64,000 bases of DNA from Amycolatopsis sp. NBC_00345 (lineage in GTDB: Bacteria > Actinomycetota > Actinomycetes > Mycobacteriales > Pseudonocardiaceae). Both the position numbers and the translations under genes were made by a program. This document shows, in pieces, positions 1 through 6,839 of the stretch (positions are counted from its first letter, which is position 1; every line of letters begins with the position of its first letter). Where the stretch lies: contig NZ_CP107995.1 in NCBI RefSeq assembly GCF_036116635.1, positions 5,704,001 to 5,768,000 of the forward strand. Direction: 5' to 3'. The notes under the pieces were generated by a model. The model saw only the letters and a list, made by a program, of their open reading frames with translations, ran no database searches and was not told the origin of the DNA.

Positions 1-1234
1 TGGTCCGGAACATGGTGGTGTTCGCCGTCGCGACGCCGATTTCCCCGGCGGCCACGGTGTTCTGCGCGATCAGGGTCATCATCTGCGTGCTGAGGCCGAG
101 CCCGAAGCCGATCAGCACCAGCGCGCCGCTGGTGATCCAGACCGAAGTGCCCGCGTGCTGGGTGGCGAGCACGCCGCACCCGACGGCCAGGCAGAGCGTG
201 CCGGCGATCGGGAAGATCCGGTACCGGCCGGTCCGGCTGCTCAGCCGGCCGGCCACCTGGGAGGCGACGACCACGGCCAGGGTCATGGGCAGCAACAGGA
301 TTCCCGAGCCGGACGCCGTCGCGCCCTGCACGTTCTGCTGGAACAGCGGGACGAAGGTGATCGTGCCGAAGCTGACGACACCGACCACGAAGATGACCGC
401 CGTCGTCGTCAGGATGTTGCGCTGGGCGAACAGGCCCAGCGGCAGGATCGGCTCGCGGCTGCGTCGCTCCACCAGCACGAACGCGATCAGCGCGGCGACC
501 GTGACGGCGGCCAGCAAGCCCGTCGGCCCCGCGTGGCCGATCGTGGTCGTCAGCAGCAGCAGGCTGGTCACCGCGGCCGCCAGCAGGAACGCGCCGGGCA
601 GGTCCAGGTGGACCTTGCGGTGGGGCACCGGCGGTACCACCAGGACGATCGCGGTGGCGGCGATGACCACCAGGCCGAGCGGAAGGTTCAGGTAGAAGTT
701 CCAGCGCCAGCCCAGCAATGAGGTGACCAGGCCGCCGAACAACGGCCCGCCGATCTGCCCGGCGGCCATCACACTGGCGGTCATGCCTTGGTAGCGGCCG
801 CGTTCGCGGGGCGGCACGAGCACCCCGATCAACGACAGCGCGCCGACCGCGAGACCGCCGCCGCCGAGCCCCTGGATCGCCCGGAAAGCGATCAGCTGTG
901 TCATGTCCTGCGCGAACCCGCAGGCCATGGAAGCCGCGGTGAACAGGACAAGCGCGCTGAGGTGCACGCGTTTGCGCCCGTAGAGATCACCGAGCTTGCC
1001 CCAGATCGGCGTGGACGCCGCCGTGGTGAGGGTGTAGGCCGTGACGACCCACGACAGGTGGTCGAGGCCGCCGAGTTCGGCGACGATCGTGGGCATCGCG
1101 GTGCCCACGACGGTGTTGTCGAGCATCGCGAGCAACATCGAGAGCAGCAGGACACCGAACGCGACACGGAGCCGCTTCGGGCTCATCGTCGGCGGGGCGG
1201 CCTCAGTTTTGTGTTGGAGCACAGGAATCGACAT
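1..1234 (-). CDS. DHA2-family MFS drug/metabolite exporter (3' end off the left edge)
   Basis: Translating the minus strand from the ATG at 1234 gives an uninterrupted, highly hydrophobic protein of at least 411 residues that runs off the window. The start region has the MFS DHA2 (EmrB/QacA, 14-helix) signatures LDNTVVGTAMPTI in helix 1 and WVVTAYTL followed by GKLGDLYGRKR in the loop 2-3 motif. Such proteins export drugs or small organic molecules by proton antiport at the membrane. A purine-rich GGCGGGAG precedes the start. It begins 15 bp after the cupin-hydrolase stop, so the two are probably co-transcribed and the pump may export a pathway intermediate or toxic substrate. The family is clear; the substrate is not. 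Confidence 0.85.
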   Translation of the reverse strand, partial: MSIPVLQHKTEAAPPTMSPKRLRVAFGVLLLSMLLAMLDNTVVGTAMPTIVAELGGLDHLSWVVTAYTLTTAASTPIWGKLGDLYGRKRVHLSALVLFTAASMACGFAQDMTQLIAFRAIQGLGGGGLAVGALSLIGVLVPPRERGRYQGMTASVMAAGQIGGPLFGGLVTSLLGWRWNFYLNLPLGLVVIAATAIVLVVPPVPHRKVHLDLPGAFLLAAAVTSLLLLTTTIGHAGPTGLLAAVTVAALIAFVLVERRSREPILPLGLFAQRNILTTTAVIFVVGVVSFGTITFVPLFQQNVQGATASGSGILLLPMTLAVVVASQVAGRLSSRTGRYRIFPIAGTLCLAVGCGVLATQHAGTSVWITSGALVLIGFGLGLSTQMMTLIAQNTVAAGEIGVATANTTMFRT

Positions 1235-1248
1235 GACCCGCTCCCGCC

Positions 1249-2553
1249 TCAGTGAGTGACGCCGAGACCGAGCACCACGTCGGCGGTGCGGTCCGGCTGC
1301 TCGAGCTGAGGCTGGTGCCCCGCCTCGCGGATGACGGTGAACTTCGCGCCCTCGTCGTGTTCCCCCGCGAACGACGCCGCGTACGCACGGCCGTAGGCGA
1401 CATCAACGATCCCGTCGCTCTCACCCCAGGCGACCCGCACCGGCAGCCGCACGGATTCGAGCCGCGCACGCAGCTGCGGGTCGTGCATGTACGGGTTGCC
1501 GGCGTAGCGGTCCAGCGCCGCCGCGTTGTCCTTCATCGCGGCGAGACGCCCCGGCGGCATGGTGGCCGGGTCCATCCGGAAGCGGTCGGGGTCGTGGAAC
1601 ACGAGGTCCGCCAGGCGGCTCGGCGGCTCCGCCGAGAGGTCGGTGATCGGGTGCCCGTCAACGGCGATCCCGACCGCGTTCAGCAGCACGAGCCCGCCGA
1701 CCCGGCGAACGCCTTCGGGCGCGGCGTCGCGGGCCTGCTGCTCGTCGACCCCCATCTGAGCCGCGATCCAGCCACCCACCGAGTTGCCGGCCACGAGCAC
1801 GTCACGCAGGTCGAGCGCCTCGATCAGCCGCCGGAACACCCGGGCCACGTCCGCGACGTCGTGCACCCGCTCGGAACCGGGCGTCCCGTCGAACCCGGGG
1901 ACGACCGGCGTGAGCACCCGGACCCCGCGCGCGGCGAGCGCGGCGGCCAGGCCGGCGACCGAGGCCGGGCCCGCGCCGCCGTGGACCAGCAGCACCGGCC
2001 GTCCGCTGCCCCGGCTCTCGACCCGGACCACCAGGTCGTCGTCGAGGTGGCAGTCCTTGATTTCCGGCTCGGCGGGCGTCCCGGGGTCGTCGTCGGCGTA
2101 GGTGGTCGCGGTCTCCGTGTGGTAGTGCCCCATGATTTCGGCGATCTCCTCGCCGTTCGCCGGCCGTCCCGCCTTGGCCGCGAAGTCCCGCAGGTCACGG
2201 AAGTACTGGACGTACAGGTCCGGGGTGAAGGTGTTCAGGATGACCGCCGGCTCGTCGCCTGGGTTGGCGAAGGTGTGCGGCGCCCCCGGCGGCACCATGA
2301 CCAGGCTGCCGGCCGCGGCGTCGTAGGAGTCTTCCCCCACCGTGAACCGGACCGTGCCCCGTACGACGTAGAAGCCCTCGTCGTGCGCGGCGTGCCGATG
2401 CTGCGGCGGGCCGGCTACGTGGGGGGCCACGACGATCTCCCCCAGGCCCAGCCGATGGCCGGTAGTGCTGCCGTCCTCGAGAATCCGCAGCTGGATCGGC
2501 CCGGTCAGGGTGATCTCGCCGTCTTCCGGTCCGACGATCGCGATACGCGTCAC
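1249..2553 (-). CDS. Cupin - alpha/beta hydrolase fusion protein
   Basis: About 434 residues in two domains. Residues about 15-115 form a cupin with the metal-binding pattern PQHRHAAHDEGFYVV and the second box PPGAPHTF. From about residue 165 to the end is an alpha/beta hydrolase: oxyanion HGG, nucleophile elbow GNSVGGW (Ser near 257), an acid in WGESDG and the His in AGHQPQLEQP. I chose the GTG at 2553 because GGAG lies five bases upstream; the GTG at 2559 would overlap that site. It lies 114 bp downstream of the mhpB-like gene, separated from it by two palindromes, so it may have its own promoter. By context it could handle a ring-cleavage product, with the cupin sensing or isomerising it. 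The exact reaction is unknown. Confidence 0.8.
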   Translation of the reverse strand: MTRIAIVGPEDGEITLTGPIQLRILEDGSTTGHRLGLGEIVVAPHVAGPPQHRHAAHDEGFYVVRGTVRFTVGEDSYDAAAGSLVMVPPGAPHTFANPGDEPAVILNTFTPDLYVQYFRDLRDFAAKAGRPANGEEIAEIMGHYHTETATTYADDDPGTPAEPEIKDCHLDDDLVVRVESRGSGRPVLLVHGGAGPASVAGLAAALAARGVRVLTPVVPGFDGTPGSERVHDVADVARVFRRLIEALDLRDVLVAGNSVGGWIAAQMGVDEQQARDAAPEGVRRVGGLVLLNAVGIAVDGHPITDLSAEPPSRLADLVFHDPDRFRMDPATMPPGRLAAMKDNAAALDRYAGNPYMHDPQLRARLESVRLPVRVAWGESDGIVDVAYGRAYAASFAGEHDEGAKFTVIREAGHQPQLEQPDRTADVVLGLGVTH

Positions 2554-2564
2554 GTCCACTCCTT

Positions 2565-2630
2565 CATGAGAGTCAACTTACATGAGGAGACTACGGCCTT
2601 ACCTTCGGTTCATGCAAGTCAACTCTCATA
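2565..2630. promoter_or_regulatory. Two copies of a 20-bp palindromic operator
   Basis: Two 20-bp sites, 2565-2584 and 2611-2630, 46 bp apart centre to centre, both fit CATGnAAGTnnACTnnCATG or its complement (CATGAGAGTCAACTTACATG and CATGCAAGTCAACTCTCATA). They fill the gap before the cupin-hydrolase start, and the complement of each contains TTGACT, a -35-like hexamer. Spacing and symmetry suit a dimeric MarR- or TetR-type repressor. The regulator is not obvious in the window and may lie off the left edge. Confidence 0.55.
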
Positions 2631-2667
2631 ACAGCGGGAAACTCTCGTCGGCGGTCGTTCGAGCACC

Positions 2668-3603
2668 TCAGCCGACGGGGAACGTGGTGCCGATCCCCAT
2701 GCCCGTGATCCACTCCGGCACCGGCTCGTAGCTGGTCCACACCAGCGGCAGCCCGGCCGCGACCTGGCCGATCAGCCAGCAGCGGACCTCGTGGCCGCCG
2801 GTGCCCGCCCGGTCTTCGAGCCCGTCGTGGCCGAGCAGGGCCACCGCCGCCGCGTCGTCCGCGGCGAGCCGGTCGAGGAACCAGCCGTCCCACGCGGCGT
2901 TCACCCGCGCGCCCGGGTCGCCGCCCATCGCGCGCACCCGCGGCTCCCGGGCCGCCGCGAACGCGTGGACGTCCGCCCGGCCGTGGATCAGCGACTCGCG
3001 GCGTTCCCCCGCCACCGCCGGGTCGCGCGGGTCGTTCGACGGCAGCCAGTGCGAGAGCCCGCCGCTCGCCGCGATCAGCACCCGGCCGGGGAACTCCGCC
3101 GACCGCAATGCCGCGCCCAGCGCGTGTCCTAACGCGACACACCGCGGCAACGACGGCAGCGGCGGTGCCGCGGTATTGACCACCAGAGGCACCATCGGCA
3201 ACGCCGTCCCGCCGGTGATCATCTCGTAGCCCTGCACAACACCGTGGTCGACGGTGAGCGAGTAGGACAGCGAAGGGTCGAACCCGGCGTCGGACAGTCC
3301 GTTGTGGACGGACCAGGCGAGCGAGCTCGCCACCGGCAAGGGCCCTTCCGTGCTGCCGTAGTCGCCGAACCCGACGGCCTTCTCCACGCCCAGCACGAAC
3401 GGGGGCATCACGTCGTAGAAGTTGCCGTGGAAGTGGTCCGGCCCGATCACGACGATCGCGTCGGGCGCGAGCACCTCGACCGCGCGGCGGACCCGTTCCG
3501 CGTCCTGGAGGAACTTCGCCCCCGGCCCGTCGCCGTCCTCGGGCGGCAGCAGGGTCGCGAACGGGCTGTGGGACATGCCGACGAAACCGGCGATCTCGGC
3601 CAT
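2668..3603 (-). CDS. mhpB: MhpB-like class III extradiol ring-cleavage dioxygenase
   Basis: A 311-residue protein that follows the MhpB/LigB family closely: SHSP (His12), GPDHFHGNFYDVMPPF (His57), VDHG (His120), SGGLSH (His185) and PEWITGMG near the C-terminus. These are the family's conserved histidines. MhpB uses Fe(II) to open 2,3-dihydroxyphenylpropionate-type catechols at the meta position in the cytosol. The ATG at 3603 overlaps the stop of the upstream hydrolase gene (TGATG), so translation is coupled, and in the Mhp pathway that hydrolase class acts on the ring-cleavage product. The family is confident. The true substrate could be any 3-substituted catechol, because no mhpA or lower-pathway genes are nearby. 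Confidence 0.88.
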   Translation of the reverse strand: MAEIAGFVGMSHSPFATLLPPEDGDGPGAKFLQDAERVRRAVEVLAPDAIVVIGPDHFHGNFYDVMPPFVLGVEKAVGFGDYGSTEGPLPVASSLAWSVHNGLSDAGFDPSLSYSLTVDHGVVQGYEMITGGTALPMVPLVVNTAAPPLPSLPRCVALGHALGAALRSAEFPGRVLIAASGGLSHWLPSNDPRDPAVAGERRESLIHGRADVHAFAAAREPRVRAMGGDPGARVNAAWDGWFLDRLAADDAAAVALLGHDGLEDRAGTGGHEVRCWLIGQVAAGLPLVWTSYEPVPEWITGMGIGTTFPVG

Positions 3604-4529
3604 CAGGACGGGTCCTTCCCGGACAGCAGCCAGGTGCGGTGGACGTCGAGGAATTCCCCGGCCTTCTCCCACTGCGGCCAGTGGCCCGCGTCGTCGATGA
3701 CGTGCAGCCGCGCGTCGGGCAGCCAGCCGAGCAGCAGTTCGGCTTCGTCGAGCCCGCCGGTGGGGTCGTGGCTCGTCCACAGCAGCAGCGTCGGCGCGGC
3801 CACCCGCGAAACCCAGGACGGGTCCCACGCGAAGTCCTTGCGCACCTCGGGATCCTGCAGCACCAGCGTGTTGGAGATCGCGCGGACGAACCCGGGCCGG
3901 GAGTAGATCCGGCGGCGCAGGTTCACCAGCTCGTCGGTGACCATCTCCTTGTGGTGGAAGAGGAACTCCACACGACGCCGGACCGTGGCGTCGCTCGGGT
4001 CCCGCACCGCGGCCATCGTGCTGTCGCGCATCCGCGCCATGACTTCCGGCTTGTTCGCGATGTTGCCCGGGGTGTTGAGCACCAGCCGGTCGACGCGGCC
4101 GGGGTGGTGCGCGGCGGTCCACGCGACCACCCACCCGCCGAGCGACTCGCCGGAGAGGTGGGCCCGGTTGATGCCGAGGACGTCGAGCAGCGCCACGAGA
4201 TGGCCGGAGAGCACGTCGATCGTGTAAGGCCGGTCCGGCAGATCGGACCAGCCGTGGCCGACCATGTCGTAGGCCGTGACGTGGAAATCCCGGGCGAGCC
4301 CGGCGAAATCGCGCGCGTACGCCTCGAGGTGCCCGCCGGTCCCGTGCAGGAGCACGAGTTCGGGCCCGGTGCCCGCCTGCAGTACCCGGGTGCGCACCGG
4401 CCGTCCGTCCACCGGCACATCGACGTAACGCAGCGTGTGCTCGAGTTCGCCCAGCTCACCCCAGATCCCGGCGTGCTCGGGGATCGGCGGGCCCGCCGTG
4501 GCGGCGGGCGCCTGGTCCGTGGTGGTCAC
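3603..4529 (-). CDS. MhpC-like alpha/beta hydrolase for meta-cleavage products
   Basis: 308 residues of alpha/beta hydrolase fold. The oxyanion region is LLHGTGGH, the nucleophile elbow SGESLGGW, the acid lies in WTSHDPTGG and the catalytic His in DAGHWPQWE. The last motif is typical of C-C bond hydrolases of the MhpC/BphD/HsaD group, which cut the ring-opened dienoate. The GTG at 4529 is preferred: TTTCCTCC in the plus strand, complement GGAGGAAA, sits just upstream, and the GTGA overlap with the upstream cupin stop implies coupling. Its 3' end overlaps the mhpB-like start, so ring cleavage and product hydrolysis are encoded in step. Substrate side chain unknown. Confidence 0.85.
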   Translation of the reverse strand: MTTTDQAPAATAGPPIPEHAGIWGELGELEHTLRYVDVPVDGRPVRTRVLQAGTGPELVLLHGTGGHLEAYARDFAGLARDFHVTAYDMVGHGWSDLPDRPYTIDVLSGHLVALLDVLGINRAHLSGESLGGWVVAWTAAHHPGRVDRLVLNTPGNIANKPEVMARMRDSTMAAVRDPSDATVRRRVEFLFHHKEMVTDELVNLRRRIYSRPGFVRAISNTLVLQDPEVRKDFAWDPSWVSRVAAPTLLLWTSHDPTGGLDEAELLLGWLPDARLHVIDDAGHWPQWEKAGEFLDVHRTWLLSGKDPS

Positions 4530-5047
4530 TTTTCCTCCTGGTGGCCGGCGCGGGCCTCGTCGAGGGTCGCGAGTCCCGCGCTCTCCCGGCGGGTCAGCCC
4601 GAACAGGCCGAGCAGCCGCGAGTTCTCGATGGTCAGGAACTCGACCGGGTGCTCGGCCGAGTCGTTGAAGTGGCGGTGCCAGGTCCACGGCGGGGTGTAG
4701 ACGAACGACCCGGTCGTCCAGCCGACGATCTCAGCCCCGTCCTGGTCCCCGCCGCGCTCGATCTCGCTGTGGCCTTCGCCGGTGATCACGAAGTGCACGG
4801 TCTCGTGGTGGTGCCGTTGCATGTCCGAACTCTCGCCCGCCGGGATGACCTGCCGGAACAGCTCGAACGTCGTGGTCGGCAGGGTGCCGGCGATCCGCAG
4901 CGTCGTCGGGTTCGGCACCGCGCCCGCCGGGATCGGCTCGAGTTCGTCGTCGTGCACGACAAGCGGGCGCTGGCTCCCCGGCCGCACCACGTGCGCGAGG
5001 CCGGCGAGGAAGTCGGCCATCACGAAGCCGGATCCCGAAGTGCTCAT
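4526..5047 (-). CDS. Cupin-domain protein (gentisate-dioxygenase-like single cupin)
   Basis: 173 residues with one cupin domain. The first box reads MQRHHHETVHFVITGEGHSEIE and the second PPWTWHRHFND, giving several histidines and a glutamate able to hold Fe or Mn. The layout recalls one half of gentisate or 1-hydroxy-2-naphthoate dioxygenases, but the length fits a stand-alone small cupin. It is second in the leftward operon, 13 bp after the SDR stop, and its stop overlaps the hydrolase start. It might oxidise or isomerise a hydroxylated aromatic in the same pathway. Domain confident, activity inferred. Confidence 0.8.
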   Translation of the reverse strand: MSTSGSGFVMADFLAGLAHVVRPGSQRPLVVHDDELEPIPAGAVPNPTTLRIAGTLPTTTFELFRQVIPAGESSDMQRHHHETVHFVITGEGHSEIERGGDQDGAEIVGWTTGSFVYTPPWTWHRHFNDSAEHPVEFLTIENSRLLGLFGLTRRESAGLATLDEARAGHQEEK

Positions 5048-5060
5048 CTGTCTCCTTTGT

Positions 5061-5852
5061 TCAGGCCGGGCTTTCGGTCCGGCCGCCGTCCACCGTCAGC
5101 ACGGTGCCGTTGACGTAACCCGCCTCGGGTGAGGCCAGGAACGTTATGGCAGCGGCGACTTCCCCGGGCTCGGCCGCACGCCCGGCGGGGATGTCGGCGA
5201 GGTCCTGCGCGACCGCGGTGGCGACGTCGATGCCTGCGGCGTCGGCCCGGCTGCGCACGATCTCCATCCGGCGCGGGGTCAGGGTCGCGCCGACGGCGAC
5301 GCAGTTGACGGTGACGCCTCGATCGGCGTACTCGCGGGCGGCGAGCTTCGCAGCCGACGTCATCGCCGACCGCAGCACCGTCGACGCGGCGAGCCCGGGC
5401 TGCGGCTGCCGCACCGCCGTCGAACCGACCACCACCACCCGGCCGAAACCGCGGGCGGCCATCACCGGCAACGCGGCCCGCATGAGGGCCAGCGGGCCCA
5501 GCACCAGCAGGTCGAGGTCGCGGTGCCACTGCTCGCCGGAGACGTCGAGCACGCGGCCCGGCGCCGGTCCGCCCGCGTTGGCGACGACGACGTCGACCGA
5601 GCCGTGCCGGTCGCGCACCTCGGTCACCAGTGCCGCAGCCGCGACCGGGTCGGCCAGATCGCAGACGACGTAGTCCGTCTCGCCGCCTAGCGCCGACGCG
5701 GTTTCGGCCAAGGTCGTTTTCGTCCGGCCGGCGAGCACCACGCGGTGGCCGCTCGCAAGCAGCGCGGCGGCCGTGGCCGAGCCGATGCCGCCCGCGCCGC
5801 CGCCGACGAGGGCGACGCGGGCCTGGTTCACGACGGACTGTTCACTCTCCAT
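5061..5852 (-). CDS. Short-chain dehydrogenase/reductase with an atypical active site
   Basis: About 263 residues, Rossmann fold with cofactor loop GGGAGGIGSA, NAGG and a C-terminal VNGTVLTVDGG, all FabG/SDR hallmarks. The active-site serine is present (VVGST), but the usual YxxxK is replaced: the segment reads GLAAST then RSAMTSAAKLAARE, so the Tyr is missing while a Lys remains. A related SDR subfamily (BKR-like) also lacks this Tyr, so it may work differently or bind rather than reduce. The ATG at 5852 is chosen over an upstream start that would run into the divergent IclR region. It is the first gene of the leftward operon. Confidence 0.82.
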   Translation of the reverse strand: MESEQSVVNQARVALVGGGAGGIGSATAAALLASGHRVVLAGRTKTTLAETASALGGETDYVVCDLADPVAAAALVTEVRDRHGSVDVVVANAGGPAPGRVLDVSGEQWHRDLDLLVLGPLALMRAALPVMAARGFGRVVVVGSTAVRQPQPGLAASTVLRSAMTSAAKLAAREYADRGVTVNCVAVGATLTPRRMEIVRSRADAAGIDVATAVAQDLADIPAGRAAEPGEVAAAITFLASPEAGYVNGTVLTVDGGRTESPA

Positions 5853-5861
5853 GATGTGTCC

Positions 5862-5897
5862 TACATTCGGTCCATGAGCGAGACCGGCCAAGGATGA
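5862..5897 (+). promoter_or_regulatory. Leaderless promoter with a 7-codon leader ORF coupled to the IclR gene
   Basis: TACATT (5862-5867) is a TANNNT -10 box, followed six bases later by ATG at 5874. That ATG opens a tiny frame, MSETGQG, whose TGA (5895-5897) overlaps the IclR start as ATGA. The IclR start itself has no well-spaced ribosome site. The arrangement suggests a leaderless mini-ORF that delivers ribosomes to the regulator by termination-reinitiation. The -35 is weak (TGTTCA at 5839). Inference only. Confidence 0.4.
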
Positions 5898-6712
5898 GTC
5901 CCACTGCCCGGGACTCCCGATCTGACGAGGACGGCTCCGCGACCGGCGCGCTGGAGCGGGCCGCCGCCCTCCTGGACGCCTTCGACGCCACCCATCGCGA
6001 GCTGACCCTCGCGCGGCTGGTGGAACGCTCGGGCCTGCCGCGCTCGACCGTGCACCGCACCGCGGCGCGGATGATCGAGCTCGGCTGGCTCGACAAGCCG
6101 GGCGAGAAGTACCTGATCGGCAACCGCCTCTTCAAGCTGTCCGGCCTGGTCCCGGTGCGGCACGAGCTGCGCGAAGCGGTGCTGCCCTACCTGCAGGACC
6201 TGTACGCCGCGGCTCGGACCACCGTGCAGCTCGGCGTGCTCGACGGCGCTCAGGTGCTCGTCGTCGAGAAGATCACCGGGCACCGGCCGATGCCGATGCT
6301 CTCCCAGGTGGGCGGGCTGATTCCGGCGCACTGCTCGGGGCTCGGCCGCGCGATACTGGCCTGGTCGGACGAGGACACCGTCGAGGCGGTGGTGGCCGCC
6401 GGGCTCACCAAACGCACCCCCCGCACGATCACGAACCCCGAGGCGCTTCGCACCGAGCTCGCCACCGTCCACGAGCGCGGCTGGGCTTACGACCACGAAG
6501 AGGGGAACGCCGGCATGAGCTGCGTCGCGGCCCCGATCTTCGACTTCACCGGCAACGTGACCGCCGCGTTGTCGGTCACCGGCCCCAGCGGCGCCGTGGT
6601 GCCCGACCGGATCGGGCCCGCGGTGCGGATGGCGGCCGCGGCGGCGAGCCGGGCGTACGCGGCCCGGCGCTGGGCCGTACCCCGGCCACAACCCGGGCTG
6701 CCGTCCCAGTGA
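5894..6712 (+). CDS. IclR-family transcriptional regulator
   Basis: 272 residues. Residues about 18-80 form the IclR winged helix (ALERAAALLDAF, then LARLVERSGLPRSTVHR, recognition helix), and the rest is the effector-binding IclR domain with AHCSGLGRAILA and EEGNAGMSCVAAPIF. IclR proteins sense small organic acids and commonly control aromatic catabolism (PobR, PcaU). It is divergent from the SDR-cupin-hydrolase-mhpB operon, starts separated by about 40 bp, and upstream of the flavin monooxygenase, so it probably controls both. The sequence GTCCCACTG occurs at its own 5' end and again after the gene. Family sure, target inferred. Confidence 0.9.
   Translation: MSPTARDSRSDEDGSATGALERAAALLDAFDATHRELTLARLVERSGLPRSTVHRTAARMIELGWLDKPGEKYLIGNRLFKLSGLVPVRHELREAVLPYLQDLYAAARTTVQLGVLDGAQVLVVEKITGHRPMPMLSQVGGLIPAHCSGLGRAILAWSDEDTVEAVVAAGLTKRTPRTITNPEALRTELATVHERGWAYDHEEGNAGMSCVAAPIFDFTGNVTAALSVTGPSGAVVPDRIGPAVRMAAAAASRAYAARRWAVPRPQPGLPSQ
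5896..5916. promoter_or_regulatory. Inverted repeat at the IclR start (candidate autoregulatory site)
   Basis: GAGTCCC at 5896-5902 and GGGACTC at 5910-5916 form a perfect 7-bp inverted repeat with a 7-base centre. It contains GTCCCACTG (5898-5906), which recurs downstream of the gene. A repressor bound here would cover the first codons. Confidence 0.35.
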
Positions 6713-6744
6713 CGCCGCTGTCCCAGTGCTCTGCCGTCCCACTG
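6703..6744 (+). promoter_or_regulatory. Three direct repeats of GTCCCA(G/C)TG before the flavin monooxygenase
   Basis: GTCCCAGTG at 6703-6711 and 6720-6728 and GTCCCACTG at 6736-6744, spaced 17 and 16 bp. The last is identical to the word at the IclR start. IclR members such as PobR and PcaU are known to bind sets of three short repeats, so these are plausible IclR half-sites for the monooxygenase promoter. Confidence 0.4.
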
Positions 6745-6839
6745 ATTAGGACTCGCGCTTGGTGCCCCGGCCCCCGCTGACCGACGCTGTGGGCCACCGC
6801 GAGCCGGACCCACCCGGCGCCGGACCAGGAGGACCAGGC

